Origin: Thalassia testudinum | Lineage: Eukaryota > Streptophyta > Magnoliopsida > Alismatales > Hydrocharitaceae | Assembly: GCA_037157565.1 (NCBI GenBank) | Contig: JAZHRO010000046.1 | Span: 14,358,501 to 14,422,500 of the forward strand | Length of the DNA stretch: 64,000 bases | Direction of reading: 5' to 3' | Shown here: in pieces, positions 35,644-46,233 of the stretch | How the letters are laid out: each line of letters opens with the position of its first letter | Numbering within the stretch: position 1 is the first letter of the stretch | Made by a program: the position numbers and the translations under genes | Notes under the pieces: model-generated | Told to the model about the DNA's origin: nothing | Seen by the model: only the letters and a program-made list of their open reading frames with translations | Database searches by the model: none

Positions 35644-36749
35644 AGCAACGGATTTGTTTTGTCACCTCCATTCCACATCCATTCTCACATCGTCTAATGC
35701 CTTGTTTCCTTTTTACTTGATGGTTGCAGGAATTCGGCGCTTGGACGGTGAAGCGACGCATCCCACGACGGTAACAAGGGAGTAGGCACAACAAGGACTG
35801 ATAGTGAGTAATTCTTCACTCATGATTGTTTGCTTTCGTGAAAAAACTAAAGAAATTGTAAAAATTGAAAAAAATTAGCGTGGTGTATGATTGCTTGACC
35901 CACATCCTTAACACATCACCCCACAAAAAAAAATGTACACTCTAATATTCTGAATAAATTCATAGAGTGTTCTCTTCTCTTTTTTGAGTGGTGTTTGCGA
36001 AGCCACTGTGAGTTGACCTGGGCCGCACCACTCAACCCTAAAACTGACTCATCTAATAGAAGCTGCATGATCATTAGGATGAGTACATTAAGGTTTTAGA
36101 GCCTCTACAGAATAAAAGGAAATCTAATTTCACCAATTTGTGTGCAAAACTTGACGTGCCCACTAAAACTTCTCTGAAAACATTAAGACACGTCAACCCT
36201 AAAAAGCACTAAAGTAAGGATGAAACACTAAAAGACACCACATCTTAAAAATCCTTGCTTGAAAACCATGTTTTGATAGAAGCACACACCTTGAAAGTGG
36301 AAAATTAAGAGGCACCACCTCAATCAACACCTCATCACATAACCCTAGCACAAGCACTATCCTAGCCCTTTAAAACTGAGTAGACGTGCCCTAGGCAGGA
36401 TTGAGTTAAGTCTCAAAAGGCGAGGTTTTGTTTGCTAGGCACTTGGCTTTCATTCCCTTGGTAGAATCTGGTGACTAGGCTGCGGGGTAGTGTCAAACGA
36501 CCGCGGTTGTGGGGTCTACGGAACTGAAGGCGCAAGCCAAAGGAAGCACCTTCCCTGCAATCCCCTCATAATCAACCTGGCCAGATTAGCCTTGGGAAGG
36601 GGAGTCCAGTGCTTATGGACTTAATCACCCTTTGTGAGATTTCTAGGTCTCCTAAGGAATACACCATAAGGATTAGGCTTGTGTGCTTGATTGAAACACA
36701 TTTCTCGCATCTGTCTCCCTTTGCATCCCCTCCTATTCTTCTCTAGTGT
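35644..36749 (+). mobile_element. Element E 5' leader
   Basis: About 1.1 kb of non-coding sequence between PBS and gag. Its last bases (CTTCTCTAGTGTATGCA) are shared with C. No ORF or RNA gene stands out. Confidence 0.7.
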
Positions 36750-38433
36750 ATGCACAAGAGATGCTCACTGCATCCTGAGTTGTGTGTTTTGGGGCAGGAA
36801 TCTAGGCAACGCGATTCTGTTAGAAACATGGCGGAACCTAGGGTAGATGAGGCTGAGGATCAACCCCCACCAGACGCAATGGCCAGCATCCAAGCCCAAA
36901 TTAATGCAAAACACCGGCTTCAGCAACAGCAAATCCACACCATCATGCAAGCCATACAACGGCTACAGAACCCACAAGAACAACCACCACCACATTTCCA
37001 AGACATACAAAGGCAACCACCACTTGATATACCACCATTTCAGGATCAGCCGAGGCCCCTCCGCGATTTCTATAATCCCTCCGCTATTAGAGTCGAGCTG
37101 CACCTTAGGATCCCCGAAGGGGGAGATGATTTTGAGCTAAAACCGAATGTCTTAAGTCTGATCCAGAGCCACTTTCATGGAAGCTCAAATGAGGACCCCT
37201 TTCAGCACCTAGAGGATCTCGACCGCATAGCACAAACCATGAAACCTAGGAACATTAGCCTTGACATTGTTCTAATCAAGATGTTTCCCTTTTCATTAAG
37301 AGACAAGGGTTCTCATTGGCTTAGAACCCTAGGTAGACCCATCACCACCTGGGAAGAACTGAGGCATGCATTTTTAAAGAAATTCTTCCCCATAAGAAAG
37401 ACCAATGCCCTCAGAGGAGCTATCACTACCTTTACACTCCAGGGTGGGGAGCAATTTCATGAGGCATGGGAAAGATTTAATGAACTCTTGAGGAAATGAC
37501 CACACCACGAAGTACCAAGGTGGCAATTGACCCAGATTTTCTACCACAGTCTGGACAGTAACCTACGGAACTTCGTCGATGCCTCATGCAGGGGGAACTT
37601 CCTGAACAAGGACGAGGAGAGCGTGTTTGAGCTCTTTGAGTCTATGAGCGAGAATTCGCTCAACAATGCCTCCATGACCCAGTTTAACAGGTCCAGTCAA
37701 CCCCGTGGTGGGATTTATGAGGTACAAGAAAATTCTGGGATGGTTGACATGGACATCATTGCCAAGAAACTGGGTCGAGTGGAATTGGTGGACAAAAAGA
37801 TTGATGAGCTACTGAACCAAACCAGGAACCCCTTACAGACTTTCTCCCTAGCAAAGGGAGCGCATAATGTTGACCAGGTCCAGCCCTTAACCCAACTGAA
37901 CTTGGAACAACCCCTGACCATATTCCAGGGAGGGACCTTTGCTCCCTCAACCCTTGATTACTCTCTTCCCTCTCCATCGACATCGGCTATCCTCGAACAA
38001 TTGTGTAAGCTGTCCAAGGTTATGCGAAACCGAACCCTTTCTCCAACACCTACAACACTGGCTGGCGTAACCATCCCAACTTTGGTTGGACAAATCAGAA
38101 ACCTCCGCAATTCCAAAACTAGCCCAGGCCAAACCAGCAGCCACACTTGCCCCCCTATCAGCAAGGACCACCAGTTAGACCCCAATATAATCAGAATAGG
38201 GTGGCCCCTCCCCCACAAAATAAAATGGACACCCTAATAAAAATGATGGCTGACATGAACCAGAAATATCAGGAGGAAATGGCCTTGGTAAAGGGACAGT
38301 TAAGCCAACTCTTGGACTGTAAACAACAAGGATCCCTACCTTCCCAGTCACAACCGAACCCGCGAAACATAATTAACAGAGGCCCCAATTCGCAAGGGTT
38401 CCAAGGCAACCCGGAGCAGGCTCACATGGTCTA
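36750..38433 (+). pseudogene. Element E gag
   Basis: The start is either 36750 or MAEPRVDEAEDQ at about 36828, which matches C and B starts. Capsid motifs are DDFELKPNVLSLIQSHFHG, FPFSLRDKGSHWLRTLGRPI and FLKKFFPIRKTNALRGAIT. A stop at 37498 replaces the Cys of the conserved RKC-PHH motif, after which the same frame goes on (FYHSLDSNLRNFVDASCRGN). Near 38060-38150 the reading frame shifts; the C-terminal part, with a probable coiled coil MDTLIKMMADMNQKYQEEMA (38225-38284), ends at a stop near 38433. No CCHC knuckle seen. Confidence 0.88.
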
Positions 38434-38524
38434 GCCAGCACCGCAAACACCCCCTGGGTTTGGTGCTTCTTCGTCCTCGTCTTCTCAAGGATCAACCCAT
38501 GGCCCTAATGCCTCTGCGAATGCG

Positions 38525-39318
38525 GTGACCTTGAGAAGCGGCACCAAGACCCAGGATCCCAAATGGCCGACTCTCCCTGAGACTTCACCCGCTGAAATAC
38601 CCGACTCAAAAGAGGCACCAACCAAGGACCCAGAAATAGAACCAATCCACATTCAGACACCCTACCGTGAGGCCTTGGAAACAACCAAGAAAAAGAAGAA
38701 TGTCGTGGAAGCTGAGGAGCTGTTGGAAATCTTTAAGCAAGTACAGATTAATATTCTGCTCCTTGAAGCCGTCAAACACATCCCTGCTTATGCCAAGTTT
38801 TTAAAGGATGCCTGTACACCCAAGCGTAAGTCGAGACCTCAAGCACCTAGGAAGGTTATTCTCTCTGAACAAGCAAGTTTCGTAATATCAAGCAACCTTC
38901 CACTCAAGCGAACTGACCCAACAGCGCCCCTGATTTCTTGCAATATCGGGGACATGACATTTGATAGAGCACTCCTGGACTTAGGTGAATATCAATTTGA
39001 TTCCAATTTGGTTTCGAAGAGTTGACAGCAACCCCTGTCACCATCCAGCTGGCTGATAGATCAGTGAAAACCCCGAAGGGGGTTGTCAAGGATGTGATTG
39101 TACGGGTCAAGGACTTCTATTTCTCGATCGACTTTTTGGTGCTTGACATGGAAGTCCCTGAAAAATTACAGAATGCACCCATAATCTTAGGTAGACCTTT
39201 CTTAGCTACGGCTAAGGCAAACATTGATTGTGACACGGGATGTATGGAAATCGCCTTCGGGGACAAGAAAATGCAATTGGATATCTTCCGGGTGACAAAG
39301 TCTTTTGATTGCGATTGA
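38525..39318 (+). pseudogene. Element E aspartic protease
   Basis: It opens with VTLRSGTKTQ, the conserved segment before protease. The segment NILLLEAVKHIPAYAKFLKD then CTPKRK matches B, C and J. The catalytic region is LISCNIGDMTFDRALLDLG; two bases are lost right after DLG, shifting the frame, and the rest (QLADRSVKTPKGVVKDVIV, NAPIILGRPFLATAKANID) is in the next frame to a TGA at 39316. Confidence 0.86.
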
Positions 39319-39800
39319 GTTGAGGAACATGATCCCGTGGAAACACTGATCGAGGAATGCCTCACCCTCAGTTCTGTATCAGACCACCAAACTCATATTG
39401 ACTGTTCTAACCCATCACTATCATTACCCATGGACCTCTGTAAGGCTGAGTACCATCACACAACACCATTTGAGGAGATCGATGCTAATCAACTCCCGCC
39501 CTTTCCCTTCCCATCGACTGTGGTTCCATCCGCACCTGAACTTAAGCCATTGCCCGAGAATCTCAAGTATCTCTTCCTGGGACCTGACCAGACCTTCCCA
39601 GTGATTATTAATTCTCATCTGACCAAGGATCAGGAACTCAGGTTGACTGCGACCCTTTCAGAACATCGGGCCGCCATTAGTTGGACCATTTCTGACTTAA
39701 GAGGAATTAGCCCCACCTATTGCACCCATAAGATTTACCTGGAAGACGGGGCACAACCTTCCCGCCAGATGTAGAGACTTTTAAACCCAAACATGCGGGA
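39319..39800 (+). pseudogene. Element E protease-RT spacer
   Basis: In frame with the following reverse transcriptase. It has APELKPLPENLKYLFLGPDQ and ISDLRGISPTYCTHKIYLED, the latter preceding RT in all Athila-type pol proteins. A TAG at 39772-39774 ends the open part. Confidence 0.8.
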
Positions 39801-40530
39801 GGTCGTTAAGAAAGAAATTATCAAGTGACTTGACGCCGACATCATCTATCCTATCTCCGATAGCCCCTGGGTGAGGCCCACTCAAGTGGTTCCCAAGAAA
39901 GCTGGGCTCACCATTAGCAATGATCATGGCGAATCCATCCCCACCTGCACCACCACAGCATGGCGGGTGTGTATTGATTATAGGAAGCTCAATGAAGCCA
40001 CTAAGAAGGATCATTTCCCCTTGCCATTCATTGACCAAATCCTTGAAAGATTGGCAGGGCAGAAGTATTTTTGCTTCCTGGATGGATATTCAGGATATAA
40101 CCAAGTCGCAATTGCTCCGAAGGATCAAGAAAAGACCACATTCACTTGCTCGTATGGCATGTTTGCATTCCATTGAATGCCGTTTGGGTTATGCAATGCA
40201 CCTGCGACCTTCCAGCGTTGCATGCTAGCCATTTTTTCAGAAATGGTGGGTGAATACTTAAAGGTCTTTATGGATGATTTCTCTGTATTCGAGAATTCAT
40301 TCGACCATTGTCTGAGCAACTTGGAGAAAATCTTGAAACGATGTATCGAGGTTAATTTGGTGTTAAGTTGGGAAAAGAGCCATTTTATGGTTCAAGAAGG
40401 AATTGTCCTCGGTCACATCATATCGCATAGGGGCATCAAGGTAGATCGGGCTAAGGTTGATTTGATTTCCAAACTTCCTCCACCTAGCTCGGTCTGACAG
40501 ATTCGCTCATTCCTAGGACATGTTGGCTTC
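39801..40530 (+). pseudogene. Element E reverse transcriptase
   Basis: Motifs in order: QVVPKKAGLT, WRVCIDYRKLNEATKKDHFP, LPFIDQILERLAG, FCFLDGYSGYNQVAIAPKDQ, MPFGLCNAPATFQRCMLAIF and FMDDFSVF with the catalytic DD. Two stops: TGA at 39826-39828 where B has Trp (IIKWLDA), and TGA at 40174-40176 where J has Arg (RRMPFG). Both are single transitions from TGG and CGA. Confidence 0.92.
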
Positions 40531-41115
40531 TACCGAAGGTTCATTAAAGACTTTTCCAAGCTTTCCAAAACCTTGACCGACCTTCTAGCTAACGACGCCA
40601 TATTCCACATGTCTTCTGATTGCATCCAGGCTTATCACACCCTCCGGGACTTAGTCTCCACCACACCTATACTTCAACCCCCAGACTGGTCCCAGGACTT
40701 TGAGATTATGTGTGATGCATTAGATTTTGCCATAGGCGCTGTCCTGGGACAAAGGCAAGATAAGAAGCCCGTGGTGATCTACTACGCCAGCAAAACATTG
40801 GACGAGGCCCAACGAAATTATACAATCATAGAGAAAGAACTACTCGCTGTAGTCTTTGGACTTAAAAAGTTCCGATCGTACTTGCTGGGATCCCACGTGA
40901 CGATTTACACTGACCATTCAGCCATCCAACACTTGTTGGCCAAGAAGGACGCAAAGCCCAGGCTCATTAGATGGATCCTGCTTTTGCAGGAATTTGACCT
41001 GGAAATCCGAGACAAGGCCAAATCAAAGAATGTGGTGCTGACCACTTGTCTAGACTTCATCCAGATCACATTGGACCCTCCCTACCTCTATCTGACGCCT
41101 TCCCTGATGAACACA
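40531..41115 (+). pseudogene. Element E RNase H
   Basis: [20 protein letters not shown] is the connection. RNase H follows with [18 protein letters not shown] (first Asp), [20 protein letters not shown] (Glu) and [20 protein letters not shown] (second Asp). The acidic residues are kept; the usual CDASDF has become CDALDF. The open frame runs to 41151, past the point where the integrase frame takes over. Confidence 0.9.
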
Positions 41116-42421
41116 TCCTGCTGTGCCAGACAAGAAAATGCCATGGTATGATGACTATGTCAACTACCTGGTTGTAGGACAAACCCCCCACAGCTGGTCC
41201 AGACAGCAACGGGATAGGTTCTTGGATGAGGCCAAGCACTATTTCTGGGATGATCCCATGCTGTTTCACCTTTGTTCTGACCAGATCATCAGGAGGTGTA
41301 TCCCCGATGATGAAGTTCAGAGTGTGCTTTCCTTCTGTCATGACCAGGCTTGTGGCGACCAATTCTCTGGCAAGAAAACAGCTGCAAAGGTTTAACAGTC
41401 TGGATTTTACTGGCCGTCCCTATTTAAGGATGCACACAACTTTGCCAAGACTTGCTCACACTACCAAATGCTAGGGACCATGACCAAGAAAGATATGATG
41501 CCCCTCCAGCCCATTTTGATTGTCAAAATCTTCGACGTTTAGGGTATCGATTTTATGGGCCCCTTTCCACCATCCAACGGCTTCGAGTACATCCTGGTCT
41601 CGGTAGACTATGTTTCCAAATGGATTGAAGCCAATGCCACCCGCTGATGCGATCATAGGACTGTCATGGACTTTGTTAAGAAGAACATCTTTTCCCAGTT
41701 TAGAATACCCAAGGCCATGATCAGTGATGGTGGAAGCCATTTTATCCATTCCCAATTCCGTGCCCTACTTAGAAAATATAGGGTAAACCACCGCATTGCT
41801 ACCCTGTATCATCCACAAACAAATGGGCAGACCGAGGTCTCAAATAGACAAATCAAGAACATTTTACAGAAGACTGTGAGACCTGACAAGAAAGACTGGT
41901 CCACACGACTTGATGATGCCTTGTGGGCATGGAGGACCGCTTTCAAGACCTCGATAGAAATGTCGCCTTATCGCTTGGTCTTTGGCAAAGCCTGCCATCT
42001 TCCTGTCGAATTGGAACACCAGGCTTACTAGGCTGTCAAGCAATGTAACATGGATTCCCAGTTAGCCGGTGCGCAGAGGATGCTCCAATTATCTGAGCTT
42101 GAAGAAATTCGTCGGGACACCTTAGAAAATAGTCGACTATATAAGGAGAAAATGAAAGCCATCCACGATCGACTCATTCATAGAAAAACCTTTGAGCCTA
42201 ACCAGCAAGTCTAGCTGTTTGACGCCCGCCTAAAACTCTTCCCGGGGAAACTCAGGTCCAAATGGACAGGACCATTTTGGGTGGTTAAGCCCTACTCTAA
42301 TGGGGTGGTTGAAATCACTGATCCTAACACTAGGCACACTTTTATAGTTAATGGTCAAAGATTGAAGCACTTCCTGGCCCAGGTTCCCACAAAGGAGAGT
42401 GTCACCCTCGTTGAGGGATGA
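41116..42421 (+). pseudogene. Element E integrase
   Basis: It lies in a different frame from RNase H (shift near 41110-41130). The HHCC module is damaged: FCHDQACGDQFSGKKTAAKV has Gln for the second His, and the Cys pair reads CSHYQ. The core has [28 protein letters not shown] and [19 protein letters not shown] (Asp, Asp, Glu all present). Stops at 41540-41542 and 42029-42031 replace Trp codons seen in B. The tail is LFPGKLRSKWTGPF and FIVNGQRLKHFL, ending at a TGA near 42419. Confidence 0.9.
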
Positions 42422-43774
42422 CACGGAGCACCGCCCAGATGAAGGCATTAAACTGAGCGCTTCCAGGGAGACAACCTATAGGATTCAGACTGATGCGGTA
42501 TTTTACGTCACTCAGGTACTGTCTTTTTGAACCCTTATGCATCCATGTACTTGCCAATGAGGACATTATCCAACTTAAGCATGGGGGGGTGGTAAATTGC
42601 ATAATCCTGAGCTCATTTAATCAGTCTGAATAAAAATAAAAGTAAAATTTAAAAAAAAATTGAATTTAGGAAGAAAACTTAGGCATTAGAAACTTGTCAA
42701 TAGTAGGAAATAATACAAAAAGAACTTAAACACTTAGACTTTTTAGGCCTTCAGGCTTAATTAGCCCTGGTGTCCATTAAAATATGGATTTAGCTTCGAA
42801 TCATTGCAACCTTAAGCTATTCTAATCCACCTACTAAATAAGGTGATAAGTATACGACTTATCAACTCACCCTCTAACTCAGAAAAACTTTGAGTCTAAG
42901 CATCTGCATACATTTTTGCACAGACTCACTCCTCGGAGATTTTGACAGAAATTGGGTAGCTAATGAACTCTCTAGGGTGGTATGGCTGGCAAGTTGTTGT
43001 GGGTAACAGACCAATAGCAGGTTGTCTAGAACACAGCCACGGACCATTTCTTCTTCATTGCCTCTAGGTACATTTGAGATCAGGGAAGCCACCAATGGAA
43101 AAAAAAAGGAGAAGAAAAGAAAATAAACCACACCTCACCGCACGAGTATGGCTGGCAAGTGATCATGGGTAATAGCCCATTAGTCGGTTGTCCGGAGCCC
43201 AGCTCAACAACTGCACAAAAAGAACCAAAACACTTAAGGAAGAAGTGGGGAAGTAGTACAAGCCGGGGAGATATACACTGGAAAAATCCTTGTGTTGACC
43301 CCAAATTAAAACAAACGTAGGGAAAAAGCTACCAATCGAACAAATACACCTTCAGGTAAATATATTTCTTTTTCCGATCACCTAGGGGTGTAGAAACCCG
43401 AAGTCTGTCTGAATTATCGTTAAGTGAGCCTATCACAATCTTCACACCAAGATGCTTAGCAGTTAGGGTTTTGACCGAGTTTTTGGTGGGTTGGGTAGCC
43501 GTAAAAAGTTACCAACCCACACTGAATTCCGAAAAATTCTAAAATATATATATATATATATATACATATACATACGTATAGTTATATACATTAAAGCAAG
43601 GATTTGGGCGATTCGTATTTTGGCAGACACCCGGGCGCTGCTTAGTCTTTGTAGATTAAGATCTTGGTATATTTCCTCCTATTGACAAGTGAAGAAGTGT
43701 CTAAGCAATTACTTAAATTCTAAAATAATAATAATAATAAAGGCTAGAATAAACCTTGCTAGGGACTAGAAAGG
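42422..43774 (+). mobile_element. Element E 3' untranslated region
   Basis: 1.35 kb of non-coding DNA between integrase and PPT. Its last 1.1 kb is the same block kept by the coding-less A units and by G. Stem-loop copies are at 42983-43039 and 43149-43205, with a purine-rich A tract (about 43097-43132) between them, and an AT run at about 43544-43564. No gene. Confidence 0.85.
42983..43205 (+). ncRNA. Duplicated stem-loop motif of the Athila 3' UTR (E copies; cis RNA element)
   Basis: Each copy is about 57 nt. The inner stem is GGGTAAC...GTTGTCC (7 pairs with G-U), with a loop containing CCCATTGG. The outer stem is GCTGG...CCAGC. Copy 1 (42983-43039) has inner GGGTAAC and GTTGTCT; copy 2 (43149-43205) has GGGTAAT and GTTGTCC with outer GCTGG and CCAGC. 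Six further copies occur in G (28-82, 229-285) and A (22800-22856, 22985-23040, 25385-25440, 25561-25616). This is an inferred cis-acting RNA structure, not a separate RNA gene. Confidence 0.5.
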
Positions 43775-43790
43775 AGTAAGCATGGGGGTA
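43775..43790 (+). promoter_or_regulatory. Polypurine tract of element E
   Basis: AGTAAGCATGGGGGTA lies directly before the 3' LTR. It is the same as in A on the opposite strand. Confidence 0.9.
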
Positions 43791-45136
43791 TGATAACACT
43801 GCACAAGGGAGTGATAATTCTGCTAAATAGGGCCCATCTTAAGAATAAAAGGCACAATATAAGTAGAATGGGAGCATTGCATGCATCATGTACCAAGATT
43901 GCTTGTAAAACTGTATTAATGGCCATTTGTGTAAGTACTTGTCAAAGCAGGCCTCAGATGAGCAATCGGACCACACGGATGGATTCAAAACGACGAACGG
44001 AGTCCAACGGACTCAAGATCGGCCAAATCCAACATCTGGAGCTCCTACAATGGGATCCAAGAAGTTCTGACCGTTGATATGGTGATCAACGGCCCTCATT
44101 GTGCCACGTCACCCCCGCTCCACCGCTCGCCACTTCATCCATCAACTGAGATCAAATCTCGGCCGTCGAGAACCACGCAGTCGACGCGACAAAGCGCGGG
44201 CGTGGCGTAACGGTTAGCGCACACGCCCGCATGCACGCGACGCGAGTTTGAGCCGCACAGTGCGTGAAATTGAAGACAAAGGAAGCACGCGGAGAAATTG
44301 GGCCGCTCGATCAGCAGCGGGCGGCCATGATCACGCCATGCAGCATGCCCTCAAATCGCGAGCGCTTACTCGCGTGCGCACGCCGGGCGGCGACGCCTGT
44401 GCACACGCGCGCCAGAGGCACGATCCGAGTGCATCCAAGGAAGATCTAAACCGTCCGGTCTTCGATCGGACAACTCTCACGCAGCGGCCGCGGATCGAGC
44501 GTGAAGAAGAACGGCACAGGCAGTTGACCGGCAGGCTAGAGGGCTTCATTGACACTTTTGGAGTGGTTTTAGCAACGTCCCGGACATCGCTAAAGCCCCT
44601 TCTTCTTTAGAAAGCCCTTAACCCTATTTAAACCCCCTCCAACAACTCATTCAAGGCATTCACTTCCCTTGCAACTACTCTACCCCTCTCTTAGCTAGCT
44701 TTAGGCCCTCTTGTAATCGTCGGAGACGACGAGCCACCGATAGAGCCTCCATCGTCGTGGCTGTCTTGCCGCTCTCCCCCCTCTCTCTCTCTTCTTTTCT
44801 TTTAAGCTTTCTTTCACTTTTGTTTGAGCATGTATTTAATGTTGTAAGCTATGAACTAAAGCTGCATGATTAATGAAGTACTTTCTGTTTAGATGTTTAT
44901 GTTAATTCCTGTCTAAGTTGCATGATCAAGCAAGAAACAACTCTAACCCTAATCTCTCTCTCTATCTCTCTCTCGCTTTTCAAACCGCACCTTTCGCAAG
45001 CAAAACTCCACGCTTTCCGTGACAAGTGATAAGCAAAATTCAATTTTCATGCCTCCCTGAGACCGACACTCGGACTCACCTCCATTTATTTATTTTAAAA
45101 CGACGTTGCAAGTGCAACTATAATGACACTTCTTAA
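43791..45136 (+). repeat. Element E 3' LTR, end-truncated
   Basis: It matches the 5' LTR with point differences and indels, for example an extra segment near 44105-44130 and the 18-bp loss near 44168. It stops at CACTTCTTAA, about 25 bases short of the 5' LTR end (CACACATG to CACATCA missing). Confidence 0.92.
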
Positions 45137-46233
45137 TTTTTTGGTCTAATCAAAAATCGAACCAACTCCAAAACCAACCTAGGCCTAACCCTTCCTCCTT
45201 TCAGCAGGGGCAGCCTAATAGACCACCCTATAATAAGAATAGGGTGGGTCCTACATAGTAAAGCCAGATGGATACCCTGGTCAAAATGATGGTAGTGATG
45301 AACCAAAAACACCATGAGGAAATGGCTTTAGTAAAGGGACAACTGATCCAGCTGTTGGAATCAAAATAACGGGGATCCCTTTCTTCTTAGCCATAACCAA
45401 ACCTGACGAATGTAATGAACCGAGGCCACAATCCTCAAGGGTTCCAATAAAACCCAGGAAAAGCCCATATGATTTTACAAGCCCCACAAACACCCCTAGG
45501 ATTTACCTCTTCTTCTCAAGGATCTAACCCTAGTTCCAGTGCCTCAGACAATGCAGTTACGTTGATGGTCCCAAACCCAGGACCCACAATGGCCAACCCC
45601 TCCCATAATTGCAAGTCCCAAAATAATTGACAATTTTAGGACAAACATGAGGAACCCAAGGCCCAGGAACCTGACATGATTAAAACCCAAATCCCTTACC
45701 TTGAAGCCTTGGATAAAGTTAAGGAAAAGAAAAATGTAGCTGATAATGAGTTATTGGAGATATTCAAGCAAGTGCAAGTTAACATACCTCTTCTTGAAGC
45801 AATTAAGCATATCTTGGCTTACATGAAGTTTGTAAAGGATGTCTGTACACCCAAGCGTAAGTATAAGACTCAAGCACCTAGGAAGGTTGTGCTATCAGAA
45901 CAAGCTAGTTTGATTATTTTGAGTAGCCTACCTCGTAAAATGAAAGGCACAGGAGCACCTCTGATTTCTTGCAATATTGCAAATTTAACTTTTGGCATAG
46001 CACTCCTTGATTTAGGTGCTTTAATTAATTTGATTTTGACCACCCTCTACCACCATTTTTGTTTTGGAGAGCTCAAGCATACACCTGTGTCTATCTAATG
46101 GGGTGATCGATCTGTTAAAACCCCAAAGGGGGTGGTTAAGGATGTGATTGTTCGGATTAAAGACTTCTACCTCCCAGTTGGCTTTTTAGTACTTGACATG
46201 AAAGTCCCTCAACAATTACAAATACCCCTATAA
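45137..46233 (+). pseudogene. Element C gag C-terminus and protease, fourth fragment
   Basis: It resumes gag (TTGGTCTAATCAAAAATCG matches E 38085-38103). MDTLVKMMVVMNQKHHEEMA near 45270 parallels E. The protease part is 45676-46098: NIPLLEAIKHILAYMKFVKD, CTPKRKYKTQAPRK and LISCNIANLTFGIALLDLGA then LINLI, followed by a stop and SVKTPKGVVKDVIVRIKDFY. It is cut at CTATAA by the LTR of I; reverse transcriptase onward must lie right of the window. Confidence 0.85.

Larger units (their letters stand above)
34259..45136 (+). mobile_element. Element E: nearly complete Athila-like Ty3/gypsy retrotransposon
   Basis: 10.9 kb: 5' LTR, tRNA-Asp-type PBS, leader, gag, protease, reverse transcriptase, RNase H, integrase, long 3' UTR, PPT, 3' LTR. 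It lies inside the gag of C, which continues at 45137. No target duplication is visible, because the last about 25 bases of the 3' LTR and about 14 bases of C next to it are missing, a small deletion at the right junction. Pol is mostly one long frame with premature stops. Confidence 0.93.

Noticed and set aside
34259..45136. Element E as an active autonomous retrotransposon
   Set aside because: Stops in gag, reverse transcriptase and integrase, a frameshift in protease, a damaged zinc-binding module and a truncated 3' LTR.
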